Assembly: GCA_020637755.1 (NCBI GenBank)
Contig: JACKJW010000016.1
Span: forward strand, 1-62,171
Direction of reading: 5' to 3'
DNA: 62,171 nt
Source of the DNA: Brucellaceae bacterium
GTDB lineage: Bacteria; Pseudomonadota; Alphaproteobacteria; Rhizobiales; Rhizobiaceae
In this document: one piece after another, positions 52,693 through 60,348 of the stretch
Layout: each line of letters opens with the position of its first letter
How positions within the stretch are numbered: position 1 is the first letter of the stretch
Notes under the pieces: model-generated
The model's input: the letters and a program-made list of their open reading frames with translations, nothing else
What the model was told of the DNA's origin: nothing
Database searches by the model: none
Position numbers and translations under genes: made by a program

Positions 52693-52929
52693 ATGACACC
52701 GTTTGTCCCGAAACGTCTGGAGCCGGTCGCCTTCGGCCTGCTCCTTTCGGGACTGATGTCGGCCATCGTGTCCGGCCTTGCCACCTTTCTGGCCACCGGC
52801 CCGGTCGGCAACTTTCTGCTTCTGTGGCTGCGCGCATGGGTACCGTCCTGGATGGTTTCCTTTCCCGCCGTCCTTGTGGTCGCTCCCATCGTGCGGCGCA
52901 TCCTCAGGCACATCGTCAAGGCCGTCTGA
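52693..52929 (+). CDS. DUF2798 membrane protein
   Basis: 78 residues with two hydrophobic helices (PVAFGLLLSGLMSAIVSGLA and WMVSFPAVLVVAPIVRRIL), the standard DUF2798 layout. Begins 6 bases after the leuD stop. Function unknown. Confidence 0.82.
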   Translation: MTPFVPKRLEPVAFGLLLSGLMSAIVSGLATFLATGPVGNFLLLWLRAWVPSWMVSFPAVLVVAPIVRRILRHIVKAV

Positions 52930-52968
52930 CGCTCTGCTTTTTTCTCCTCGCGGCCGGATCATACCCTA

Positions 52969-53349
52969 ATGCGCAAGCTCATCTCCACAGGCTCCCCATT
53001 TGAAAAGCAGGCCGGCTATTCACGCGCTGTCGTTGAAGGCGACATGTGCTTCGTTTCCGGCACGACCGGCTACGATTATGCGACCATGACCATGCCGGAG
53101 AGCGCCGAGGATCAGGCGCGCAACATCTTCGCCACGGTCTCCAAGGCTCTCGAAGACGCCGGTTTCTCGCTCGCCGATGTGGTGCGTGCGGTCTATTACG
53201 TCACGGACGCCACCTATGCCGCCGATGTCTTCAAGGTGACCGGCGAGCATTTCGGCGACATCCGCCCGGCCGCCACCATGGTCGTCGCGGGCCTGATCAA
53301 GCCGGAAATGAAGGTCGAGATCGAGCTGACCGCCAGGAAGCGCCAGTGA
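52969..53349 (+). CDS. RidA family protein
   Basis: 126 residues. Family motifs: YSRAVVEGDMCFVSGTTGYD, EDQARNIFATVSKALEDAGFSLADVVR in two blocks, and PAATMVVAGLIKPEMKVEIE, which contains the intact second half of the active site but Gly-Leu-Ile instead of Arg-containing VARLP at the reactive Arg position. Without the Arg it may not deaminate enamines as RidA does. Its site near leu genes fits a role around branched-chain amino acid metabolism, which is inference. Confidence 0.85.
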   Translation: MRKLISTGSPFEKQAGYSRAVVEGDMCFVSGTTGYDYATMTMPESAEDQARNIFATVSKALEDAGFSLADVVRAVYYVTDATYAADVFKVTGEHFGDIRPAATMVVAGLIKPEMKVEIELTARKRQ

Positions 53350-53622
53350 GATAAGGTCCGTGAGCATCCGATGACACCTGTCCCGGACTGGCCAGGGCAT
53401 CATGGTCCGGGATGTGGCGTCCCGCTCGCCCATGGATCACCTCAAATCCGGCTTGGCCCGGCTCATGATTGCCCGGCACGGCAACCCGCACGAGACCGTG
53501 CCAACCCCTCCATGCGCGTCAAAAGAGGCTCCTCGATGCTGCGCGTGCTGCCAAGCACCTTGCATCTGCGCCAGCCGGAAGCTAGCTAGACGGCAACATT
53601 CTGTCCTCAAAGGAACCAAGGC

Positions 53623-54735
53623 ATGGCTTCGCGCAAACTTCTCCTGCTTCCCGGTGACGGCATCGGCCCCGAGGCCATGGCCGAGGTCCGCAAACTGATC
53701 GCCTACATGAATGCCGAACTCGATGCCGGTTTCGAGACCGAGGAAGGCCTTGTCGGCGGCTGCGCCTATGACGCTCATGGACAGGCGATTTCCGACGGGG
53801 ACATGGACAAGGCCATGGCGGCCGATGCCGTCCTGTTCGGCGCGGTCGGCGGCCCGAAGTGGGACAACGTTCCCTATGAGATGCGTCCGGAGGCGGGCCT
53901 TCTGCGCCTGCGCAAGGACATGGAACTGTTTGCCAACCTGCGCCCAGCCATCTGCTATCCCGCGCTGGCTGCCTCCTCTTCGCTCAAGCCGGAAGTGGTG
54001 GAAGGCCTCGACATCCTGATCGTCCGCGAACTGACCGGTGGCGTCTATTTCGGCGAACCCAAGGAGATCATCGATCTCGGCAATGGCCAGAAGCGCGGCA
54101 TCGACACGCAGGTCTATGACACCTTCGAGATCGAGCGCATCACCGGCGTCGCCTGCGAGCTGGCCCGCACCCGTTCCAACAAGGTGTGCTCGATGGAAAA
54201 GCACAATGTCATGAAGTCGGGTGTGCTCTGGAAGGAAGTGGTCTCGCAGGTCCACAAGGCGAAATATGCCGATGTGGAACTGAGCCACATGCTGGCCGAC
54301 GCCGGCGGCATGCAGCTGGTACGCTGGCCCAAGCAGTTCGACGTGATCGTGACCGACAACCTTTTCGGCGACATGCTTTCTGACGTCGCGGCCATGCTGA
54401 CCGGCTCCCTCGGCATGCTGCCCTCTGCCTCGCTCGGCGCGCCGGACCCGGTAACCGGCAGCCGCAAGGCGCTCTATGAGCCGGTGCATGGCTCGGCTCC
54501 CGACATTGCCGGCAAGGGCATCGCCAACCCGATCGCCATGATCGCCTCGTTTGCCATGTGCCTGCGCTATTCCTTCAACATGGTCGATCATGCCGACCGG
54601 TTGGAAAAGGCGATCGCGGAAGTTCTGGACGAAGGCATTCGCACCGGCGACATCATGTCGGAAGGTTGCCGCCAGGTGACAACGGCCGAGATGGGTGACA
54701 CGATCCTCGCGCGTTTCAAGGCACTGTCGGCCTGA
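53623..54735 (+). CDS. leuB: 3-isopropylmalate dehydrogenase
   Basis: 370 residues: LLLPGDGIGPEAMAEVRKL, GAVGGPKWDNVP, LLRLRKDMELFANLRPA, ELTGGVYFGEPKEI, and the metal site VTDNLFGDMLSDVAAML. It makes 4-methyl-2-oxopentanoate in leucine synthesis. AAAGGAACCAAGG precedes the ATG. The 273 bases before it hold two stem-like repeats (53381-53387 with 53406-53412; a GGCACGG/CCGTGCC pair near 53475) and no clear gene. Confidence 0.97.
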   Translation: MASRKLLLLPGDGIGPEAMAEVRKLIAYMNAELDAGFETEEGLVGGCAYDAHGQAISDGDMDKAMAADAVLFGAVGGPKWDNVPYEMRPEAGLLRLRKDMELFANLRPAICYPALAASSSLKPEVVEGLDILIVRELTGGVYFGEPKEIIDLGNGQKRGIDTQVYDTFEIERITGVACELARTRSNKVCSMEKHNVMKSGVLWKEVVSQVHKAKYADVELSHMLADAGGMQLVRWPKQFDVIVTDNLFGDMLSDVAAMLTGSLGMLPSASLGAPDPVTGSRKALYEPVHGSAPDIAGKGIANPIAMIASFAMCLRYSFNMVDHADRLEKAIAEVLDEGIRTGDIMSEGCRQVTTAEMGDTILARFKALSA

Positions 54736-54744
54736 AGGACCTGA

Positions 54745-55596
54745 ATGGCTGAGCTTTTCACCCCGAATGTCCTGATCGCGCTCGCCATCACGGTGGGCGC
54801 GGGTCTGGCCACGGTGATCGGCTCGTTTCTCGTCGTCTTCGCGCGGCATACCAACACGAGGCTTCTGGCCTTCGGCCTCGCCTTCGCGGCCGGGGCCATG
54901 GTCTATGTCTCGCTGGTCGAGATATTCGTGAAGTCGCAAATCGCCTTCGGAGCGGTTCACGACAGCAAGACCGCATACACCTATGCAACGCTCTGGTTTT
55001 TTGCCGGGGTCGGGCTGCTGGTCCTGATCGACCGTCTGGTCCCCAATCCCCATGCCTCCATCGACAGCGAGCATGTGGACAAGGTGGTCGATGATCCCGA
55101 CAAGCCCGTCGCCGACATCACGATGGTCCATCATCACCACGAGCAGGCCTTGAAACGGGTCGGCCTGATGGCGGCGCTGGCCATCACGGGCCACAATCTG
55201 CCCGAAGGGCTCGCCACCTTTTTTGCCACGCTGGAAGACCCCCGCGTCGGCCTCGCGCTGGCGCTGGCCATCGCAATCCACAATATCCCCGAAGGCGTGT
55301 CGATTGCCGTGCCGGTCTACTATGCCACGCGCTCAAAGGCGAAAGCGATCTGGGCCACGGTCATATCCGGGGTTGCGGAGCCCTTCGGTGCCATTGTCGG
55401 CTACCTGATCCTGGCTCCGTTTCTTTCCGATGACGTGTTTGGCGCGGTTTTCGGCATTCTCGCCGGTGCGATGGTGTTCCTCGCTCTCGATGAACTGCTG
55501 CCCGCCGCACGCCGCTATGCCCACGGACACGAAACCGTTTACGGCATGGTGATTGGCATGGGCATGATGGCGGTGAGCCTGGTGCTGTTCAAATAA
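54745..55596 (+). CDS. zupT: ZIP family metal transporter (ZupT type)
   Basis: 283 residues with eight hydrophobic helices. Metal-binding helices carry ITGHNLPEGLATF and IAIHNIPEGVSIAVPVYYAT, the ZupT signatures, and a His-rich cytoplasmic loop (MVHHHHEQA). Imports Zn, Fe or Mn. It begins 9 bases after the leuB stop, so it is likely read with leuB. Confidence 0.92.
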   Translation: MAELFTPNVLIALAITVGAGLATVIGSFLVVFARHTNTRLLAFGLAFAAGAMVYVSLVEIFVKSQIAFGAVHDSKTAYTYATLWFFAGVGLLVLIDRLVPNPHASIDSEHVDKVVDDPDKPVADITMVHHHHEQALKRVGLMAALAITGHNLPEGLATFFATLEDPRVGLALALAIAIHNIPEGVSIAVPVYYATRSKAKAIWATVISGVAEPFGAIVGYLILAPFLSDDVFGAVFGILAGAMVFLALDELLPAARRYAHGHETVYGMVIGMGMMAVSLVLFK

Positions 55597-55692
55597 GCCC
55601 CTGCGCCAACGCCCGGCGGGCCGTTCGATCGGCCTGACCCTTGCGCCGGGGTCCGCCGCTGGCGTCCCGCATGTCTGCTCCTTCTGGCGCAA

Positions 55693-55720
55693 TTGACTCT
55701 TGCGCGAATCCTTCATAAAG
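55693..55720 (+). promoter_or_regulatory. candidate promoter ahead of asd leader ORF
   Basis: TTGACT (55693-55698) with ATAAAG (55715-55720) 16 bases on, or CATAAA at 15. The implied start near 55727 places the leader ORF about 20 bases into the transcript. Confidence 0.45.
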
Positions 55721-55747
55721 CACCGGCGCACACCCTTGGAGACAACC

Positions 55748-55861
55748 ATGCGCGGCCTTCTGATGGCTTTGATGTTGATTGGACCGGCTTCCCTGCCGGG
55801 CGATCGCGCGCGTGCCTCCACCAAAACCACGGCCAAAAAAACGACCACCACCACGGTCTGA
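55748..55861 (+). CDS. 37-codon Thr/Lys-rich ORF upstream of asd (possible leader peptide)
   Basis: ATG at 55748 is preceded by TTGGAGAC. The peptide is MRGLLMALMLIGPASLPGDR then ARASTKTTAKKTTTTTV. Eight of the last thirteen or so residues are Thr and three are Lys, both end products of the aspartate pathway in which asd acts. It stops about 120 bases before asd. A leader peptide sensing Thr/Lys supply is one reading, as with E. coli thrL. The other is a tiny secreted protein, since residues 1-23 resemble a signal peptide. Confidence 0.5.
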   Translation: MRGLLMALMLIGPASLPGDRARASTKTTAKKTTTTTV

Positions 55862-55971
55862 TCCTTCTTGGCCTGTTCCCTGACGCTCCCCGGGACAGTC
55901 CGGGGAGGCGAAAGCCCCGAACCGCCGGTGGCGGCAGGGGTTGAAGCCAGGGGAGCTCAAGAACTCAAGGA
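55862..55971 (+). promoter_or_regulatory. possible attenuation region between leader ORF and asd
   Basis: A perfect 8-bp hairpin (55886-55893 with 55900-55907) is followed by a second one (CCGCC/GGCGG near 55923-55935 inside a CCCC/GGGG pair). No T-tract follows. The bases right after the leader stop, TCCTTCTTG (55862-55870), can pair with AAGGA (55967-55971, the asd Shine-Dalgarno) and CAAG (55958-55961), leaving a 5-base bulge. A ribosome paused at the end of the leader would cover them. Seen by eye; folding energies not computed. Confidence 0.35.
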
Positions 55972-55981
55972 CATGACGACA

Positions 55982-57013
55982 ATGGGTTTCAAGGTTGCAG
56001 TTGCAGGTGCCACGGGAAACGTGGGCCGCGAGATGCTCAACATCCTGGAAGAACGCGGCTTCCCGGTTTCCGAAATCGTACCGCTGGCTTCGCGCCGTTC
56101 GGTCGGCCAGGAGGTTTCCTACGGCGACAAGACGCTGAAGGTCCAGGCGCTGGAGAATTATGATTTCTCCGACACTGACATCTGCCTGATGTCGGCCGGT
56201 GGCGCCGTTTCCAAGGAATGGTCGCCGAAGATCGGCAAGCAGGGCTGCGTCGTCATCGACAATTCCTCGTCCTGGCGCTACGACGCCGACGTGCCGCTGA
56301 TCGTTCCGGAAGTGAACCCGGATGCCATCGACGGTTTCACCCGCAAGAACATCATCGCCAACCCGAACTGCTCGACGGCCCAGCTGGTCGTCGCGCTGAA
56401 GCCGCTGCATGACCGCGCAACGATCAAGCGCGCCGTCGTTTCCACCTACCAGTCGGTGTCCGGCGCGGGCAAGGAAGGCATGGACGAGCTGTTCAACCAG
56501 TCGCGTGCCGTCTTCGTGTCGGATCCCATCGAGCGCAAGAAGTTCACCAAGCGTATCGCCTTCAACGTGATCCCGCACATCGACGTCTTCATGGAAGACG
56601 GCTACACGAAGGAAGAGTGGAAGGTTCTGGCCGAAACGAAGAAGATCCTCGATCCGAAGATCAAGGTGACCTGCACGGCCGTGCGCGTTCCCGTCTTCAT
56701 CAGCCACTCCGAAAGCGTGAACCTGGAATTCGAGAAGCCGATCACGCCCGAGGAAGCCCGCGAGATCCTGCGCGAGGCCCCCGGCTGCCAGGTCATCGAC
56801 AAGCGCGAGGACGGCGGCTACATCACGCCGCACGAGGCTGCCGGTGAGGATGCCACCTTCATCTCGCGCATCCGCGAGGACGCGACCGTGGAAAACGGGC
56901 TCGCCATGTGGGTGGTGTCGGACAACCTGCGCAAGGGCGCGGCGCTGAATGCCGTGCAGATTGCCGAACTTCTGATCGCGCGCGGCCTGATCAAGCCGAA
57001 GGCAGCTGCCTGA
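55982..57013 (+). CDS. asd: aspartate-semialdehyde dehydrogenase
   Basis: 343 residues from MGFKVAVAGATGNVGREML (an in-frame ATG three codons earlier, at 55973, is possible and is closer to AAGGA). NADP site GATGNVG, SAGGAVSKEW, catalytic Cys in NPNCSTAQLV, and His in the RIAFNVIPHIDVF region. It makes aspartate semialdehyde for lysine, threonine, methionine and diaminopimelate. A terminator follows. Confidence 0.96.
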   Translation: MGFKVAVAGATGNVGREMLNILEERGFPVSEIVPLASRRSVGQEVSYGDKTLKVQALENYDFSDTDICLMSAGGAVSKEWSPKIGKQGCVVIDNSSSWRYDADVPLIVPEVNPDAIDGFTRKNIIANPNCSTAQLVVALKPLHDRATIKRAVVSTYQSVSGAGKEGMDELFNQSRAVFVSDPIERKKFTKRIAFNVIPHIDVFMEDGYTKEEWKVLAETKKILDPKIKVTCTAVRVPVFISHSESVNLEFEKPITPEEAREILREAPGCQVIDKREDGGYITPHEAAGEDATFISRIREDATVENGLAMWVVSDNLRKGAALNAVQIAELLIARGLIKPKAAA

Positions 57014-57042
57014 CCGGATTGCCTGCCGCCTTGAACTGAAGG

Positions 57043-57067
57043 AAAGCCCGGCGTGATGCCGGGCTTT
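57043..57067 (+). terminator. rho-independent terminator of asd
   Basis: A 10-bp perfect stem (57043-57052 with 57058-57067), 5-base loop, and a T-rich tail (TTTCTGCTTT). Confidence 0.85.
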
Positions 57068-57151
57068 CTGCTTTCAGGCAGCTCCTTGGACCAAAAGGCA
57101 GTTGCCGCGCGCGCGCCATCCTTCCATCTTCCGCCCACCGGGGAGGACGGG

Positions 57152-58216
57152 ATGACCAAGCCGAAACTGGCGGCAACACGGCGCATTGGCCTGCTTCTGG
57201 TAGCAGGCGGCGCGTTCCTGTCCGCCATTTCGCTGCTGGTTCCGATTCCGGGCGGCGCGCGCTCACAACACGGCTCGACCGCGGAAAGGGCGGTGCGAAG
57301 CGCCGCGCTGGAACTTCTCGACCGGGTTGCGGCCAGCACGGAATCCGGTGATGTCGCCTCCATCCGCATGGCCTATCTGCAGGAGCCTCTGATTGCCGGG
57401 GCCATCGCCTTTTCGGCTGCCGGCGAACGGCTCTACCCACCCATGTCCGAGGTCATTCACGTACGCGACCGGGACAGCATGCTGGCCCTCGACAGCGCGG
57501 CCCAACTGGCCGAAGCCGCGCGGCCGGGCTCGTCGCCGGTGGCCGGGCGCGTCTGGGATGGCGAAGGGCGTTTGCTGCTGTTCTGCCAAAGGCCGTCCGG
57601 CCGCCAATATGCCTGCGTGCTGACACCGGTGCCCCGCTTCGTTACCCGCGTCAACGAGATTTCGGGGCAAGCCATACCGGTTCTCCCGGCCTCCATCGAT
57701 ACCGCGCCGGAGCAGCGCCTCGCCGGATTTCCCTTCCTCGCCGTGCCGGGGGCGGGTTCCTCGGGCATATCGTCGCTCATGCGCCTGATTGGTCTCCTCG
57801 CCGGTTTTTCGATTGCTGTTCTCGGACTGATGCAACGGCAGCCCGGCGCATCCTTGGCAGCGCCCCAAGCATCGGCAAGTGCGCCAGAAGCCACTGCAAT
57901 CTCGCCCGGTTTCCGGATGCATGACCTCACGGTGTTTCCGGAAGCACTCCGCGCCGGGCGCGCAGGTCAGGTGATCGAACTGACGGCCCGCGACCTTCGC
58001 ATCCTGGCGCTGCTTCATGAGCGGGCGGGACGGCCGGTCTCCAAGGACGAACTCTACGATGCAGCCTGGGGCCGGAACTACATGCCGAATTCGAGGGCCC
58101 TGGAACAGTACATCCTTTCCCTCCGGCGCAAGCTTGAAGTTTCGCCGGACCTGCCGCCCGTTATCGAGACCGTGCACGGCCACGGATACCGCTTCGACCC
58201 CCAGTCCCGGGGCTGA
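57152..58216 (+). CDS. membrane-anchored winged-helix transcriptional regulator with sensor-kinase-like topology
   Basis: 354 residues from ATG at 57152, preceded by GGGAGGA. Helix 1 (about 11-31), an extracytoplasmic domain (about 35-205) with two cysteines (Cys145, Cys155), helix 2 (about 207-227), a Pro/Ala linker, then an OmpR-type winged helix (about 255-348): LTARDLRILALLHERAG, SKDELYDAAWG, SRALEQYILSLRRKL, IETVHGHGYRFDP. ToxR/CadC-type regulators have the DNA-binding domain first; here it is last, as if replacing a kinase domain. Targets unknown; the Sel1-like gene follows. Confidence 0.85.
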   Translation: MTKPKLAATRRIGLLLVAGGAFLSAISLLVPIPGGARSQHGSTAERAVRSAALELLDRVAASTESGDVASIRMAYLQEPLIAGAIAFSAAGERLYPPMSEVIHVRDRDSMLALDSAAQLAEAARPGSSPVAGRVWDGEGRLLLFCQRPSGRQYACVLTPVPRFVTRVNEISGQAIPVLPASIDTAPEQRLAGFPFLAVPGAGSSGISSLMRLIGLLAGFSIAVLGLMQRQPGASLAAPQASASAPEATAISPGFRMHDLTVFPEALRAGRAGQVIELTARDLRILALLHERAGRPVSKDELYDAAWGRNYMPNSRALEQYILSLRRKLEVSPDLPPVIETVHGHGYRFDPQSRG

Positions 58217-58316
58217 AATCCGCATTCTTGCAAATTTCTTGCATCCGACTTGGCAACGCCTGACACTTGCACAGCGCTCCTGTGGCATCCCCGGCCGGAC
58301 ACAGGAGGAGATGCCC

Positions 58317-58901
58317 ATGACCAGCACCCGCAAGACAAATTACCTTCGCGCCGTGCGTATCGGTACCCAGGCCACGGCGCTGTTTTGTGTTGCGCTTGCC
58401 GTGGCACCTGCCTTCGCCAATGACGAATATGGCGACACCAATCCCGACGAGCTGTCGATCAGCTATTTCCTGAAGAAGCTCCAGCGCGGCGAAGGTGAAG
58501 CCATGGGTTCGGTCCACGGTTACGCAGCCGCGAAATCAGCCGACTATGCCACGGCCCGCGCAATCTTCGGCATTCTTGCCCAGCGCGGCAACGCCCAGGC
58601 GATGACCTGGATGAGCTGGCTGGATGACAACGGCTTCGGTGCTCCGGAAAACTCCAAGGCCTCGGCTGAATGGGACCGCAAGGCCATGGAGGCGGGAAGC
58701 CATGTCGGCACCTTCAATTTCGGACTCGACAAGCTTCGCGGGCGCGGCGTTCCGCTCGACATCGATGGTGGCAAGCAGCTGATCCGTGATGCAGCAGCCA
58801 AGGGCGACGAGACGGCAGCCAGACTGGTGGAACATGACTTCGATCTCGACGTGGTCACACCGGACGCCGACAACTGGAAATACAATCCCTACCTCTACTG
58901 A
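58317..58901 (+). CDS. secreted Sel1-like repeat protein
   Basis: 194 residues from ATG at 58317, which is 8 bases from AGGAGG; an ATG two codons earlier is too close to it. Signal peptide ending APAFA (about residue 34). Sel1-type helical repeats: ATARAIFGILAQRGNAQAM, AEWDRKAMEAGSHVGTFNFG, and GKQLIRDAAAKGDETAARL. Such repeats mediate protein contacts. It follows the membrane regulator by 100 bases and may be its target or partner; inference from position. Confidence 0.8.
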   Translation: MTSTRKTNYLRAVRIGTQATALFCVALAVAPAFANDEYGDTNPDELSISYFLKKLQRGEGEAMGSVHGYAAAKSADYATARAIFGILAQRGNAQAMTWMSWLDDNGFGAPENSKASAEWDRKAMEAGSHVGTFNFGLDKLRGRGVPLDIDGGKQLIRDAAAKGDETAARLVEHDFDLDVVTPDADNWKYNPYLY

Positions 58902-58964
58902 GCTCCCTCCTGCTGACAGCAGCACTCCCGGACGTAGTCCATGGCGGCTGCCGGCAGACCAAGC

Positions 58965-60275
58965 CTAGTTCGGCCGGTAACAGAACCTGTTACCGGTCGA
59001 CGGGTTCCGGGCGCATTCTCCGCCCGGCGCAACCGGGTGGGGCTCCAGCGCGGTCGGCGCGCCGTTGATCGTGTCGCCATGGCTGCCGCGCACGATCTTC
59101 GTTTCCGACCCGGATGGCCAGCGATAGGTGATGACGAGTTCCTTGCCGCCGTTGCCGTCCCGGGCGGACTGGCTGCGCGTGCAGGGCTCCCTGTCCTTGT
59201 AGGGTTCGCTGTCGCCCACCGTGCATTCGCCTGTAGCATCGGCAGGCGCCTCAGGAGATGCAGGAGCCGCCACGGAGGCCTTCTTCGTGCCCTCCATCGT
59301 CTTGGCGGGCAGGCTTGCCAGCGGCGTACCCGGCTCGGTGAACTGCCAGGCCTCCAGATAGGTGTCGCCATTGCCGCTGCGCCCAGTCAGCGAGACGATC
59401 GCCGGATATTGCGGGCCGACAAAGGCGATCTTGCAGCTGTCACCGCTGATCTCGTTGATCATGACAGTGAATGTATCCGGCTCGCCGCTGACGGGATCGG
59501 CGGGAAAGCCCCAGTTCTGTTCATCCGCCGCCCTGTCAAAACGCCAGGCCCAAGCATTCATGCAACCCCGCGACAGGGCCTTCGCATCCTTCGGGAACGG
59601 CATGTCGAGCGGCCCGACCGCGATGTCCCAACGCCCGGCCTCTCCGGTGGTCGTGATGTGGTGCATGGAATCTGCGGGTGTTCCCAGCATCACGCCGAGT
59701 AGTGACATGCGGATGTTGTATCCGCCATCGGGCTCACCGGTGAGGATGAGTTCGGTGATGGCACTGCCGACGGTGCCCAGCGCCACGTCATAGGCGCGAT
59801 TGACCGTATCCTTGTCATAATTGCCTTCGGGCACGACCAGCGCCGGCGCGTGGAAGCCAAGCTTGCCGCGCGGATGCAGCACCCGCCAGCGCACGGCCCG
59901 TTCCGCCTGCTCGGAAACGTGACGTCCAGCCATGAAGATCAGGGCGCAGGCAGATTCGCAGGCTGCGCCCCCCTCGATGCGCGTCCCGATATTCTTTTCG
60001 GAAAGCAGCCGTGCAATCCGCACCGCCTCGCCGAACGAGCCACCCGGACTGTCGAGACACAGAACCGCATAATTGGCATTGTCTGTGGCAATGGCCTCGA
60101 AGGCGGCGATGTCGCCGTTTTCCAGCGTGCCGGTGAAGCGGTGCGTGCAGGCGCCAGTATCTTGCGCACCCGGAAAGTCACCGCTGTCGGCGCGCAGCGG
60201 CCCGAGGGTATCCAGTGTCCCCGCCGAAGCAATCGCCGGAACAAGCATCATCAGGATCAACAGGGCCGCGCGCAT
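58965..60275 (-). CDS. secreted ClpP-like (COG3904-type) protein, paralog 2
   Basis: 436 residues, signal peptide ending AIASA. ClpP-like core: CLDSPGGSFGEAVRIARLL, CESACALIFMAG with Ser108 between Cys106 and Cys110, and KLGFHAPALVVPEG with His142. An additional pair of cysteines, in ACTHRFTG and AVLCLDSPGG, is shared with paralog 3 but missing in paralog 1. The C-terminal module has the spacing C-x13-C (ECTVG to EPCTR), TYRWPSG, TINGAPTALEP and NPSTGNRFCY. Predicted periplasmic serine peptidase-fold protein; activity unproven. Tandem with paralog 3. Confidence 0.8.
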   Translation of the reverse strand: MRAALLILMMLVPAIASAGTLDTLGPLRADSGDFPGAQDTGACTHRFTGTLENGDIAAFEAIATDNANYAVLCLDSPGGSFGEAVRIARLLSEKNIGTRIEGGAACESACALIFMAGRHVSEQAERAVRWRVLHPRGKLGFHAPALVVPEGNYDKDTVNRAYDVALGTVGSAITELILTGEPDGGYNIRMSLLGVMLGTPADSMHHITTTGEAGRWDIAVGPLDMPFPKDAKALSRGCMNAWAWRFDRAADEQNWGFPADPVSGEPDTFTVMINEISGDSCKIAFVGPQYPAIVSLTGRSGNGDTYLEAWQFTEPGTPLASLPAKTMEGTKKASVAAPASPEAPADATGECTVGDSEPYKDREPCTRSQSARDGNGGKELVITYRWPSGSETKIVRGSHGDTINGAPTALEPHPVAPGGECARNPSTGNRFCYRPN

Positions 60276-60348
60276 GGTCTTCCTCGCTCTCGTTGCATCC
60301 AGTTTTTCAGGGCCTACATGAACAGGAGATGAGTGAAACCTCTCCAGG

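Noticed and set aside
53381..53412. 7-bp stem with 18-base loop after ridA as a terminator.
   Set aside because: No T-tract and a long loop; kept only as a remark in the leuB entry.
53536..53589. 17-codon Leu-containing ORF (MLRVLPSTLHLRQPEAS) just upstream of leuB, resembling a leucine leader peptide.
   Set aside because: Only four scattered Leu codons, no terminator or clear alternative pairing in the 33 bases before leuB, weak ribosome site.
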